A DNA stretch of 64,000 bases from Lysobacter sp. (lineage in GTDB: Bacteria; Pseudomonadota; Gammaproteobacteria; Xanthomonadales; Xanthomonadaceae), in NCBI GenBank assembly GCA_011526085.1, contig WYBC01000016.1:62001-126000 (forward strand), given 5' to 3'. Position 1 is the first letter of the stretch; every line of letters starts with the position of its first letter. The notes under the pieces were generated by a model, which saw only the letters and a program-made list of their open reading frames with translations, was not told the origin of the DNA and did not search any database. Shown one piece after another: positions 1-8,471 of the stretch. The translations under genes and the position numbers were made by a program.

Positions 1-229
1 GCGCACCACCATCGTGTATCTCAACGCGGTCGATGCCGGCGGCGCCACCGAATTCCCGGTGCCCGGCCTGCGCGTGGAACCGCTGCCGGGGCGCGCGGTG
101 GTGTTCGACAACCTGTTCGCCGACGGCCGTCCCGATCCGGATTCGCTGCACGCCGGCACGCCGGTGGAACGCGGCGAGAAATGGCTGGCGACGCTGTGGA
201 TCCGGCAGCGGCGATATCGTCACTGGTGA
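1..229 (+). CDS. 2OG-Fe(II) oxygenase, prolyl 4-hydroxylase-like (C-terminal part)
   Basis: Only the last 75 codons are present; the start lies left of the window and the reading frame begins at base 2. The residues match the end of the double-stranded beta-helix of bacterial prolyl 4-hydroxylase alpha-subunit-like enzymes: GGATEFP, then a GRAVVFDN strand, then SLHAG carrying the distal iron-binding His, and GEKW with the Lys that binds the 2-oxoglutarate carboxylate. The WIRQRRY tail is typical of this family. The enzyme would hydroxylate a peptidyl or free substrate using O2, Fe(II) and 2-oxoglutarate; the substrate is unknown. Confidence 0.85.
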   Translation, partial: RTTIVYLNAVDAGGATEFPVPGLRVEPLPGRAVVFDNLFADGRPDPDSLHAGTPVERGEKWLATLWIRQRRYRHW

Positions 230-279
230 GCGCGGACATGTGCGCTCGCACTTACCGAGCCGCATCGAATCCGCAAACA

Positions 280-360
280 CCCTGTAGGAGCGACGCAAGT
301 CGCGACCGTCTGCGGAAAGTGCATCAGCAACCCGTCGCGACTTGCGTGGCTCCTACAGGG
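280..360. repeat. Inverted-repeat element with GGAGCGACGCAAGTCGCGAC core
   Basis: An 81-bp imperfect palindrome. The left arm reads CCCTGTAGGAGCGACGCAAG and continues into TCGCGACC; the right arm is its near reverse complement ending in GGCTCCTACAGGG. The same core occurs at 55443-55517 and a divergent version at 41656-41738. It lies between convergent genes. Such dispersed palindromes are common in Xanthomonadaceae-like genomes; transcribed, it would fold into a long hairpin that could also protect or end transcripts. Confidence 0.8.
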
Positions 361-417
361 GCTTCGGCGAGAGATCGGGCCTCTCGCCGATGTCATCGGA
401 ACATTGCGGACAGACGC

Positions 418-936
418 TCAGCGATTGATCACTTCGCGATGCATCGGCGCCAGGATCGCGAGTAGACGGTTCTGCGCGCGGAACGGAATGCCGCGACGAT
501 CCATCGCGATCTGCAGGTCTTCGACCAGCGCGTTGAAATCGGCGCGGTCGATGGCGAAGCCCGCATGCGTCTCGCGCATGTCGCGCCCGCTGTAGGCGCA
601 GCCGCCGCCGAGGATCGCGCAGAACTGCTCGGCGAGCTGGCGCTTGACCCGGTCGTGATCGACTTTCTCGAAGAACGGACGCATGCGCGGGTCGTCGAGC
701 AGGATCGCCATGAATTCGTCCATCAGCGCGGCCATGCCGGGCGCGCCGCCGAACTGTTCGTAGACGCCGGTGAGTTCCGGATGAACCGGTGCGGGGTCGG
801 GTGCCGGGCTCGCGGCAGACTGCGCCGAGGCATCGAAGCAGATGCCGGCGATGAGCAGCGGCAGCGCGGCGAGAGACCGCGCGATCGAAGCGTGCGGGAT
901 CGAAGCGCGCGCGATCAAAAATGGTGTCGTGGACAT
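418..936 (-). CDS. Exported group 1 truncated haemoglobin
   Basis: A 172-residue protein. About 45 N-terminal residues form a signal-like segment (hydrophobic run near residues 21-33, likely cleavage after DASA). The rest is a group 1 truncated globin: YEQFGG start of helix A/B, PFFEKVD around residues 87-93 and the proximal haem His at about 124 in RETHAG. Such globins bind O2 or NO; periplasmic export of this class is less usual. The start has GGAG 7 nt upstream, and the gene begins 14 nt after the DUF3034 gene, so the two are probably cotranscribed. It is the last gene of the copper protein/sensor/DUF3034 group. Confidence 0.88.
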   Translation of the reverse strand: MSTTPFLIARASIPHASIARSLAALPLLIAGICFDASAQSAASPAPDPAPVHPELTGVYEQFGGAPGMAALMDEFMAILLDDPRMRPFFEKVDHDRVKRQLAEQFCAILGGGCAYSGRDMRETHAGFAIDRADFNALVEDLQIAMDRRGIPFRAQNRLLAILAPMHREVINR

Positions 937-950
937 GGGGTTCTCCGGGT

Positions 951-1895
951 TCAGAAGCCGACCTGCAGCGAGGCGTAGACGCCGCGCTGGCGATCGCGGA
1001 TGACGATGTTGCCGAGGTCGACATAGGCGACGGTCAGCGACACATGGCGGTTCGGGGTCCAGGCCGCGAACACGTCCCATGCATCGTCTTCGTCGGCGAT
1101 GTTGAGATTGTCGGGCTTGGTGCGGTATTCGGCGCCGATCGCGAAGCGGCGGTCGAGCAGATACGCCACCGAGCCCTCGAACTGCGCGGACCGGCCATCG
1201 TTGCGGTCGCCGCCGAAGCCGAGAATGCCGAACTGGTTGGCTTCGGTGAAACGCACGGTGGCGTTCAGCAACAGGCTCTTGTCGAGGTAGAGCTTGGTGG
1301 CGCTGAGATAGACATCGGTGCCGCTGTCGTCCTTCGCGCCGATCGCGCGCACCAGCGCACCGCGGTCGTTGCGCTTGCGCTGCACGCCGAGCGCGACCTG
1401 CGGCAGCCAGCGATCCTGTTCGAGGATGGCGTCGCCGAACAGCTTCACCTTCACGCCGAGTGTGTCCTGCGAAATCTCGAAACCCCGGCCGAGACCGAGG
1501 GCAGCGCCCACGTCCTGCGTGTCGAACACCTGGCGCGACACGCTCAGTTCGACGCGATCGTGGAAGCCGACCATCGCGCCGTAGCTTTCGAGGCCGTAGT
1601 CGTCGACATCGACCCGGGTGTAGAAGGCGTTGGCGCCGAACTGGCCGCGTTCGCCGTACCCGCCGATCGTGGCCCACGGCGTGAGCCCGCCGCCGGCCGC
1701 GCCCTCGACCTGGGTCACGCCCGCGGTGAGCAGCAGCTTGCCGCCGGTCTTCGGATTGTCGGGCTCGACGGTCGCGGGGTCTTCGCCCGGATCGAGGTCG
1801 GACAGCTCCTGCGCGAACGCGGGCGTCGCCAGCAGCGCGAGCGCGCAGGCGGCCACGCATGGGCGCAGGGGAAACGGGATCGAAAACAGCGGCAT
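951..1895 (-). CDS. DUF3034 family envelope protein
   Basis: A 314-residue protein with a clear signal peptide ending ATPAFA. The mature part is made of alternating polar/apolar strands and ends in Phe (LQVGF), as in outer-membrane beta-barrels. The TGGKLLLTAGVTQVEG opening and GGGLTPWATIGGYG segment are characteristic of DUF3034, a family of unknown function. I chose the internal ATG because an upstream in-frame ATG would precede the signal peptide with a charged, unlikely extension. It lies 96 nt after the sensor gene and 14 nt before the truncated haemoglobin, so a shared envelope role with the haem and copper proteins is plausible but inferred. Confidence 0.82.
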   Translation of the reverse strand: MPLFSIPFPLRPCVAACALALLATPAFAQELSDLDPGEDPATVEPDNPKTGGKLLLTAGVTQVEGAAGGGLTPWATIGGYGERGQFGANAFYTRVDVDDYGLESYGAMVGFHDRVELSVSRQVFDTQDVGAALGLGRGFEISQDTLGVKVKLFGDAILEQDRWLPQVALGVQRKRNDRGALVRAIGAKDDSGTDVYLSATKLYLDKSLLLNATVRFTEANQFGILGFGGDRNDGRSAQFEGSVAYLLDRRFAIGAEYRTKPDNLNIADEDDAWDVFAAWTPNRHVSLTVAYVDLGNIVIRDRQRGVYASLQVGF

Positions 1896-1991
1896 CGGTC
1901 GGTGTCCTTGGCTGGAATGCGGATGGAAAGCGGTCGAAGCGGATCGACGCCGGCGCATGCCGACGTCGTCGCGTGCGTCATGGTTTTGGGA

Positions 1992-3080
1992 TCACTGTTT
2001 CGGAATCGCCGCCGCGGCGCGCGCGCACAGGCGGTTGAACGCATCGGCCAGACGCGCGACCGGCGCGGCCCCGGCGACCGGCGCCTTCAGATGCAGATCG
2101 CCGCTGTCGGCGGCATAGATCACGAGGCGCGACAAGGCGTCGAACGGCGTCCACCAGCGGCGGCGGATCCACCACAGCGCGACGAGCAGCGCGAACAACA
2201 CGGCCGCGCCACCGACCAGCAGCGGCAGCCGCGCGGCCGCGCGCGTGGTCGCGCCGCTGTCGGGCGCCGAGATCAGCAGTACGCGGGCCCTGGCATCGCC
2301 GAACAGCGGAACCGCAACCGCCGCGCGAGGCACGCCGTCGATGTCGAGCGTGGCGGGTGCGGGCGCGTTGGCGGGCAGGTTCAACGGCAGGGCAGCGGCG
2401 GGTTTGGCGGCGAGCGTGGTCGCGGCGATCCGATCGCCCTGCGGCCCCTGCGCGACGACCGCGATGTCGACGCCCGGCTTGTCGGCACTCGGACCCGCAC
2501 CGATGCCGTCCGCGATCGACTGCACGAAACGCTGATCCACCGGCGACGCGACCAGCAGATAGATTTCGCTGAAACCGTATTCCGCGAGCGGCAGCACCAG
2601 CATGTCCATCAGGCGCTCGCCTTCCACCAGCAGCCCGCCGCGCGCGAGCTTGCGCTCGCGCACCTCGCGGAACAGCGGCGAATCGCCGAACGAGAGCGGG
2701 CCGGTGAGGCGGTCGGTGGACGCCAGCACCTGGCCGTCGGCGCCGAGGATGGCCACCATCGACAGACCCAACTGCGCGCGGCGTTCTTCGAGGAGATCCA
2801 CCACCGAGGTGTAATCGGGCTCGATGCCCGGCAGCGCGCCATCGAGCGCCTGCCCGATGTAACCGGTGACGGCCTGATTGCCGGCGATCATCTCGGCGCG
2901 CAGCGCGGTTTCGCGGGCGTGCTGTCGTTCGACCACGCGATGCATCGCGCGCAGGTCGCGCAGATCCCCGGCGGCGAGCGCGCGCGACAACCGCGCCTCG
3001 TGCCAGGCGCCGATGGCGAGAACCGCCGAAGCGGCGAGGACGATCAGCAGCGCTGAAACAACGGCGTAAGGCGAGCGCAT
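1992..3080 (-). CDS. Membrane sensor protein with Cache-like periplasmic domain, no output domain
   Basis: 362 residues: an N-terminal membrane helix (about 7-27), a long periplasmic region (about 30-270) with the VAILGADGQVLAST pattern seen in double-Cache/CHASE-type ligand domains, a second membrane helix (about 277-298) and a roughly 60-residue HAMP-like cytoplasmic tail ending IPKQ. No GGDEF, EAL, kinase or methyl-accepting domain follows; the protein stops where an output domain is normally attached. Its start is 2 nt after the stop of the plastocyanin-like gene. It may signal through a separate partner, or be the sensor half of a split cyclic-di-GMP protein. Confidence 0.7.
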   Translation of the reverse strand: MRSPYAVVSALLIVLAASAVLAIGAWHEARLSRALAAGDLRDLRAMHRVVERQHARETALRAEMIAGNQAVTGYIGQALDGALPGIEPDYTSVVDLLEERRAQLGLSMVAILGADGQVLASTDRLTGPLSFGDSPLFREVRERKLARGGLLVEGERLMDMLVLPLAEYGFSEIYLLVASPVDQRFVQSIADGIGAGPSADKPGVDIAVVAQGPQGDRIAATTLAAKPAAALPLNLPANAPAPATLDIDGVPRAAVAVPLFGDARARVLLISAPDSGATTRAAARLPLLVGGAAVLFALLVALWWIRRRWWTPFDALSRLVIYAADSGDLHLKAPVAGAAPVARLADAFNRLCARAAAAIPKQ

Positions 3081-3082
3081 GG

Positions 3083-3748
3083 TCAGTGCCCCTCGTGCTG
3101 GCCGGCGACCAGCGGCGGCTTGGTGGCGACGATGCGCTGCTTCGGCACCGGGCCGGGCGCGTCCAGCTGCACGCTGGCCGGTGCGCCGCGCGGATGCCAG
3201 AACACCAGCGTGCCCGGGCCCTGCGGCACGCCTTCGAGGCGGAAGCGGCCGTTGCGATCGGGCCGCGCGTAATGCGGCGTCGCGAGCACCAGGATGTTCG
3301 CGCGCATCGACTGATGCACGCTGCAGTTCACCAGCACCAGCCCGGCACGGCCGAAGGTGTGCTGCCGCACCTGTCCGGCGCCGTAGAAGCCGAGATCGAA
3401 ACCGTTGCTGCCGCTGCGCGAAAACACGTTGTGCAGGATCGTGTCGGAGTTCGGAAACGCGACCGTGCTGCCGACCGGCACCGCGAGCACCGCGGGCGAG
3501 AATCCCTTGCTGCGGGTGTCGACGCTGAAGCGTCCCGGCCGCGGCGGCGTGGCCCCGGCCTTCGGAAGGAAATACACCACGCCGTCGGCGACTTCGCCCG
3601 CCGCCACGGTCTGCCCGCCGCCTGCCGCCAGTTCGAGGTGGCCTTCGATGTTCGCGACCGGTTTCGCGCCGTCCGGCGCCGCATGGACCTGCGAAGCCAG
3701 CATGAACAACCCGCCCGCGACGCAGGCCAGTGCCCTGATCGATCTCAT
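3083..3748 (-). CDS. Exported plastocyanin-like blue-copper protein (methylamine-utilisation-like)
   Basis: A 221-residue exported protein with signal peptide ending QVHA. A cupredoxin fold is indicated by the type 1 copper ligand set His106 (ILHNVFS), Cys142, His145 and Met148 (NCSVHQSM). A C-terminal beta-rich segment (GRFRLEGVPQGPGTLVFWHP) resembles a carboxypeptidase-regulatory-like fold. Databases often label such proteins 'methylamine utilisation', but no mau genes are here. GGGAG lies before the ATG. It is the first gene of the minus-strand group leading to the sensor, DUF3034 and truncated globin. It is probably a periplasmic electron carrier or copper handler. Confidence 0.85.
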   Translation of the reverse strand: MRSIRALACVAGGLFMLASQVHAAPDGAKPVANIEGHLELAAGGGQTVAAGEVADGVVYFLPKAGATPPRPGRFSVDTRSKGFSPAVLAVPVGSTVAFPNSDTILHNVFSRSGSNGFDLGFYGAGQVRQHTFGRAGLVLVNCSVHQSMRANILVLATPHYARPDRNGRFRLEGVPQGPGTLVFWHPRGAPASVQLDAPGPVPKQRIVATKPPLVAGQHEGH

Positions 3749-4087
3749 TCCGTCTCTCTCCCCTGTTGCGGCGATCCGTGTCGATGGCCGGTATGAATGG
3801 TCCGTGTTGATGGTCTGTACCGATGGCGCACGACGCGCTTCATCGCGGCCCCGACAGGACATACGGGTGTGACGATGGTCCGGATGCAGGGTGATGCCGG
3901 ACGTGCTTCCGGAGCGCCTGCGACAGGGGGCCGCGGTCACGCGCCCGCTGTATTCGATTGCATTACACTTGCGCGCCTGCGGCCCGCGACGGCCACGCCA
4001 CCGAGTCGTCGAGACCTTTCGATTCAACGACTTGCAACATACCTCGGCGTATCGGAACCTTCCGACGCCCGCGCACTGGAGCTTCCG
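3749..4087. other. Divergent intergenic region
   Basis: Separates the minus-strand copper-protein operon from the plus-strand leucine dehydrogenase gene and must hold both promoters. I could not identify a convincing -35/-10 pair or operator; an AT-richer patch lies around 3950-3970 and 4030-4055. Confidence 0.5.
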
Positions 4088-5188
4088 ATGATCTTCGAAC
4101 ACATCGAAAACAACGGCCACGAACAGGTCGTGTTCTGTCACAACAAGGACGCGGGGCTGAAGGCCATCATCGCGATCCACAACACCGTGCTCGGCCCGGC
4201 CCTCGGCGGCCTGCGGATGTGGCCGTACAAGACAGAGCAGGACGCGCTGAACGACGTGCTCCGCCTCTCGCGCGGCATGACCTACAAGAACGCGGTCGCC
4301 GGCCTGAACATCGGCGGCGGCAAGGCGGTGATCATCGGCGATCCGTCGAAGGACAAGTCCGAAGCGCTGTTCCGCGCGTTCGGCAAGTTCGTCGATTCGC
4401 TGGGCGGCCGCTACATCACCGCCGAGGACGTCGGCATCGACGTCAACGACATGGAATACGTGTATCGCGAAACCGAATACGTCACCGGCGTGCACCAGGT
4501 GCACGGCGGCTCGGGCGATCCCTCGCCGTTCACCGCCTACGGCACGCTGCAGGGCCTGATGGCCACGCTCAACAAGAAGTACGGCGACGAGGAAGTCGGC
4601 CGCCACAGCTACGCGGTGCAGGGCCTGGGCCACGTCGGCATGGAGTTCGTGAAACTGCTGAAGGAACGCGGCGCGAAAATCTTCGTCACCGACATCAACC
4701 GGGAACTGGTCGAGCGCGCGGTGGATGACTACGGCGCCGAAGCGGTGGCCCCGGACGAGATCTACGACGTGCCCGCCGACGTGTACTCGCCGTGCGCGCT
4801 GGGCGGCACCGTCAACGAACAGACCCTGCCGCGCCTGAAGGCCAAGATCATCTGCGGCGCCGCCAACAACCAGTTGGCCAACAACGCGATCGGCGACGAA
4901 GTGATGAAGCGCGGCATCGTCTATGCGCCGGATTACGCTGTGAACGCGGGCGGCGTGATGAACGTGTCGCTGGAGATCGACGGCTACAACCGCGAGCGCG
5001 CGATGCGGATGATGCGCACGATCTACCACAACCTCGCGCGCATCTACGAAATTTCCGACCGCGACAACATTCCGACCTACCGCGCCGCCGATCGTCTGGC
5101 GGAAGAGCGCATTTCGGCGATCGGCAAGTTGAAGCTGCCGATGGGCCGCACCGCGCCGCGTTTCCTGGGGCGCATGCGCGGTCATTGA
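4088..5188 (+). CDS. Leucine dehydrogenase-like amino acid dehydrogenase (Glu/Leu/Phe/Val family)
   Basis: A 366-residue NAD-dependent enzyme predicted to deaminate branched-chain amino acids oxidatively to 2-oxo acids. The N-terminal domain holds the substrate-binding GGLRMWPY and catalytic pair Lys67 (GMTYKNA) and Lys79 (GGGKAVI), positions matching the known Bacillus leucine dehydrogenase lysines 68 and 80. The Rossmann domain has GLGHVG. The ATG at 4088 has GGAG 6 nt upstream and gives the family length; an upstream in-frame extension has no similarity. Next to isovaleryl-CoA dehydrogenase, it fits branched-chain amino acid catabolism. Confidence 0.92.
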   Translation: MIFEHIENNGHEQVVFCHNKDAGLKAIIAIHNTVLGPALGGLRMWPYKTEQDALNDVLRLSRGMTYKNAVAGLNIGGGKAVIIGDPSKDKSEALFRAFGKFVDSLGGRYITAEDVGIDVNDMEYVYRETEYVTGVHQVHGGSGDPSPFTAYGTLQGLMATLNKKYGDEEVGRHSYAVQGLGHVGMEFVKLLKERGAKIFVTDINRELVERAVDDYGAEAVAPDEIYDVPADVYSPCALGGTVNEQTLPRLKAKIICGAANNQLANNAIGDEVMKRGIVYAPDYAVNAGGVMNVSLEIDGYNRERAMRMMRTIYHNLARIYEISDRDNIPTYRAADRLAEERISAIGKLKLPMGRTAPRFLGRMRGH

Positions 5189-5200
5189 CATTCCAACGCG

Positions 5201-5264
5201 GTAGAGCGGCTTCAGCCCGCTGTGCATGGCTGCACCGGCAGCAGCGGGCTAAAGCCCGCTCTAC
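5201..5264. repeat. Inverted repeat GTAGAGCGGCTTCAGCCCGC type
   Basis: A palindrome in which GTAGAGCGGCTTCAGCCCGCT pairs imperfectly with AGCGGGCTAAAGCCCGCTCTAC. It sits between the amino acid dehydrogenase and the acyl-CoA dehydrogenase genes. Its arms resemble the GGGCGGGCTCAAGCCCGCC elements at 29005-29030 and 60512-60529. It may act as a transcript-end or processing hairpin. Confidence 0.75.
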
Positions 5265-5300
5265 CGGATCACTTCCCATCTTCAAGGATTTCCCACCGAC

Positions 5301-6458
5301 ATGCGTCCGTTTCCGCTGGGTGAAGACATCGATGCGCTGCGCGATGCGGTCCGCCGTTTCGCGGACGCGGAAATCGCGCCGCGTGCGGCCAGGATCGACG
5401 AAGAGAACGCGTTCCCGCAGGACCTGTGGCCCAAGCTCGGCGAGCTGGGCCTGCTGGGCATGACCGTGCCGGGGGAATACGGCGGCAGCGACATGGGCTA
5501 TCTCGCGCATCTGGTGGCGATGGAGGAAATCTCCCGCGCGTCCGGTTCGGTCGGCCTGAGTTACGGCGCGCATTCGAACCTGTGCGTGAGCAATCTCTAC
5601 GTCAACGCCAACGACGCGCAGCGCCGGAAGTATCTGCCGAAGCTGTGCAGCGGCGAGTGGAAGGGCGCGCTGGCGATGAGCGAGCCCGGCGCGGGTTCCG
5701 ACGTGGTCGGTTCGATGAGCTGCCGCGCCGAACTCAAGGGCGACGTGTGGATCGCCAACGGCAACAAGATGTGGATCACCAACGGCCCCGAGGCCGACGT
5801 GCTGGTGGTCTACATGCGCACCGCCAGCCGCGAGCTGGGCTCGAAGTGCATGACCGCCTTCATCGTCGAGCGCGGCATGCCCGGCTTCAGCACCGCGCAG
5901 AAGCTGGACAAGCTGGGCATGCGCGGCAGCAACACCTGCGAGCTGGTGTTCCGCAATTGCGAGATCCCCGCCGAAAACGTGCTGGGCGACGTGAACAACG
6001 GCGTCAAGGTGCTGATGAGCGGCCTGAACACCGAGCGCCTGGTGCTCAGCGGCGGCCCGATCGGCCTGATGCAGGCCGCGCTCGACATCGCCCTGCCCTA
6101 CGTGCGCGAACGCCGCCAGTTCGGCCAGGCGATCGGCACCTTCGGGATCATGCAGGCGAAGATCGCCGACATGTACACCGCGCTGCAGTCCAGCCGCGCC
6201 TTCGCCTACCAGATCGCACGCGACTACGACGCAGGCAGCAAGAGCCGCATCGACGCCGCCAGTTGCCTGCTGCACGCGTCGGAATCGGCGGTGCAGGTCG
6301 CGCTGGAAGCGATCCAGACCCTCGGCGGCAACGGCTACATCAACGAATACCCCGCCGGCCGCATCCTGCGCGACGCGAAGCTGTACGCCATCGGCGCCGG
6401 CACCAACGAAATCCGCCGGATGCTGATCGGCCGCGAGCTGTTCAACGGCAACAGCTGA
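5301..6458 (+). CDS. ivd: Isovaleryl-CoA dehydrogenase
   Basis: A 385-residue acyl-CoA dehydrogenase that oxidises isovaleryl-CoA to 3-methylcrotonyl-CoA in leucine breakdown, passing electrons to ETF. FAD-binding signatures are [13 protein letters not shown] (about 122-134) and WITNG; the C-terminal signature is [13 protein letters not shown]. The catalytic Glu245 lies in [11 protein letters not shown], the position used by isovaleryl-CoA dehydrogenase rather than the short-chain enzymes, which carry the base near the C terminus. Length is typical. The preceding gene supplies the transamination/deamination step; the liuB/D carboxylase genes are not in the window. Confidence 0.93.
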   Translation: MRPFPLGEDIDALRDAVRRFADAEIAPRAARIDEENAFPQDLWPKLGELGLLGMTVPGEYGGSDMGYLAHLVAMEEISRASGSVGLSYGAHSNLCVSNLYVNANDAQRRKYLPKLCSGEWKGALAMSEPGAGSDVVGSMSCRAELKGDVWIANGNKMWITNGPEADVLVVYMRTASRELGSKCMTAFIVERGMPGFSTAQKLDKLGMRGSNTCELVFRNCEIPAENVLGDVNNGVKVLMSGLNTERLVLSGGPIGLMQAALDIALPYVRERRQFGQAIGTFGIMQAKIADMYTALQSSRAFAYQIARDYDAGSKSRIDAASCLLHASESAVQVALEAIQTLGGNGYINEYPAGRILRDAKLYAIGAGTNEIRRMLIGRELFNGNS

Positions 6459-6579
6459 CGTCGCGCGCCGAAGTCGCGATCGCGTCGCCGGCCGGTATCG
6501 TCCGCCGCGACCGGTCGCGACGGCGGGCGCATTCCGGCGCGACACGCTACATTGCGCGCACTCCCCGACGCGCCCCGCC

Positions 6580-7587
6580 ATGTCATCGAATCGCCCCCGT
6601 CCGCTGCGCATCCTCGGTACCGGCCTGTCGACGCCGGCACAGTGGCTGCCGAGCACCGCGCTCGACGCGCGTCTCGGGCTCGCGCCCGGCACGGTGGAGG
6701 CGCGCACCGGCGTGGCGCGCCGCGGCATCGAGCCGGATCGCAACGCCGCCGACGTCGCCGCGGAGGCCGCGCGCGCGGCGCTGCAGGCCGCTGGCCTCGC
6801 ACGCGACGACATCGACGCGGTGGTCTGCGCCAACGCTAGCCTCGACCAGGCGATGCCCTGCAATGCCGCGCTGCTGCATCGCGCGCTGGGCCTGTCGCGC
6901 GTGCCCGCCTTCGACGTCAACGCCAGTTGCCTCGGCTTCCTGATGGGGCTGGATCTGGTCGCGTCGCTGCTCGCGGACGGCCGCTATCGCCGCGTCCTGC
7001 TGACCTCCTGCGATCTGGCTTCGCGCGCGCTCGATCCCAACGACATCGACAGCCTCGGCCTGTTCGGCGACGGCGCCGCCGCGGCGGTCCTCACCGCGGA
7101 CACATCGCAACAGCCTGCGCCGCCGGCCCTGCTCGCCGCGCGCTTCGAAACCTGGTCGGAAGCGGCGCATGCCTGCGAGATCCCCGGCGGCGGCTCGCGC
7201 CTGCCGCCGTCGCGCCACGACGGCGACTACGCCGAGGTCTGCACCTTCCGCATGGACGGCAAACGCCTGTACCGGGTCGCGGCGGAACAGTTCGACCGCT
7301 TCGTCGGCGCGCTGCTCGACGAAGCCGGCGTCGAACTCACCGCGATCGATCGGGTGGTGCCGCATCAGGCCTCGCTGCTCGGCATGCAGCACGTGTTCAA
7401 GCGCATCGGTGTCTCGCGGGATCGGGTGGAGGACATCTTCGCCGGCCACGGCAACCAGGTCTCGGCGTCGCTGCCGACGGCGCTGCATCACGCGCTGGCC
7501 TCCGGCCGCCTGCGCCCGGGCGACACCGCACTGCTGATCGGCACCGCCGCCGGCGTGACCCTCGGCGGCGCGGTGCTGCGGCTGTGA
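6580..7587 (+). CDS. Beta-ketoacyl-ACP synthase III family enzyme
   Basis: A 335-residue thiolase-fold enzyme with the intact Cys117 (NASCLGF), His262 (VPHQAS) and Asn292 (GHGNQVSAS) triad of FabH-type synthases. Such enzymes condense an acyl-CoA with malonyl-ACP, or transfer acyl groups. The sequence is diverged enough from housekeeping FabH to suggest a specialised substrate. It is first in a six-gene operon with GTGA/ATGA junctions that continues with a hydrolase, an epimerase and two glycosyltransferases, implying that it makes or starts the acyl part of a glycosylated product. Confidence 0.85.
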   Translation: MSSNRPRPLRILGTGLSTPAQWLPSTALDARLGLAPGTVEARTGVARRGIEPDRNAADVAAEAARAALQAAGLARDDIDAVVCANASLDQAMPCNAALLHRALGLSRVPAFDVNASCLGFLMGLDLVASLLADGRYRRVLLTSCDLASRALDPNDIDSLGLFGDGAAAAVLTADTSQQPAPPALLAARFETWSEAAHACEIPGGGSRLPPSRHDGDYAEVCTFRMDGKRLYRVAAEQFDRFVGALLDEAGVELTAIDRVVPHQASLLGMQHVFKRIGVSRDRVEDIFAGHGNQVSASLPTALHHALASGRLRPGDTALLIGTAAGVTLGGAVLRL

Positions 7588-8471
7588 GCGCGATGCGCGC
7601 GCAGACCTTCCCGCGCACGTCGCTGACGATGCTGCGCGTCGGCCATTGCGTGCATCCCGAATGCCTCGCCCTGCGCGGCGGCGCCTGGCGCAGCGGCACG
7701 TTTCCGGCGCTGGTCGGACTGATCCGCCATCCCGACGCCGGCGCGATCCTGTTCGACACCGGCTATTCGGAACACTTCGAACACGCCACCGCGCGTTTTC
7801 CGGAACGGCTGTATCGCTGGACGACACCGGTGACGCTGCCCGCGAACGAATGCCTGCAGCCGCAGCTGGCGCGTCATGGCATCGCCCTGCATGAAGTGCA
7901 CCATGTCTTCGCGTCTCATCTGCACGCCGACCACATCGCAGGCCTGCGCGATCTGCCCCGCGCGACGATCTGGCATGGCGCCTCCGCGCTGCGCGCCGCA
8001 CGCGCCGCAGGCCGCATCGCGCGGCTGCGCAAAGCGACGCTGCTCGACCTGTTGCCGGACGATTTCGATGCGCGCGGCAGCGCGATCGAGTCGCTGCCCG
8101 CATCGGCATTGCCGCATGCGTGGCGCGCGCTGGGCGACGGCTTCGATCTGCTCGGCGACGGCAGCCTGCGCGCGGTGCCGCTGCCGGGCCATGCCCGCGG
8201 GCATTTCGGCCTGCTCCTGCGCCACGAGGACGACCGCGAATATCTGCTCGCCGGCGATGCGACCTGGCGGATCGGGCATGCCGCATCGCGGACCGCGCGC
8301 GCGTCCGCGTGGCCCACGCGGCTGCTCGCCGACGACTGGGCCGCGCAGCGCGACACGCTGTCGAAACTGCAGCGCGTGCTCGACGCCACCGACGACAGCC
8401 GCTGCGTGCTGCCGTCGCACTGCGCCGACAGTTACGCGCGGCTGCCGGTCGCGATGCGGGGCACGCCGTGA
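7584..8471 (+). CDS. Metallo-beta-lactamase-fold hydrolase
   Basis: A 295-residue protein of the MBL superfamily, closest in layout to lactonase-like members. It carries the full metal-binding set: HLHADH at about 112-117, the third His in PLPGHARGHFG, the bridging Asp in LLAGDATW and the last His in LPSHCAD. I use the GTG that overlaps the previous stop (GTGA) because the next gene uses the same arrangement; an ATG nine bases downstream is an alternative. In this operon it could open a lactone, act as a thioesterase releasing the ketoacyl product, or hydrolyse a phospho-ester. Confidence 0.82.
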   Translation: MSAMRAQTFPRTSLTMLRVGHCVHPECLALRGGAWRSGTFPALVGLIRHPDAGAILFDTGYSEHFEHATARFPERLYRWTTPVTLPANECLQPQLARHGIALHEVHHVFASHLHADHIAGLRDLPRATIWHGASALRAARAAGRIARLRKATLLDLLPDDFDARGSAIESLPASALPHAWRALGDGFDLLGDGSLRAVPLPGHARGHFGLLLRHEDDREYLLAGDATWRIGHAASRTARASAWPTRLLADDWAAQRDTLSKLQRVLDATDDSRCVLPSHCADSYARLPVAMRGTP

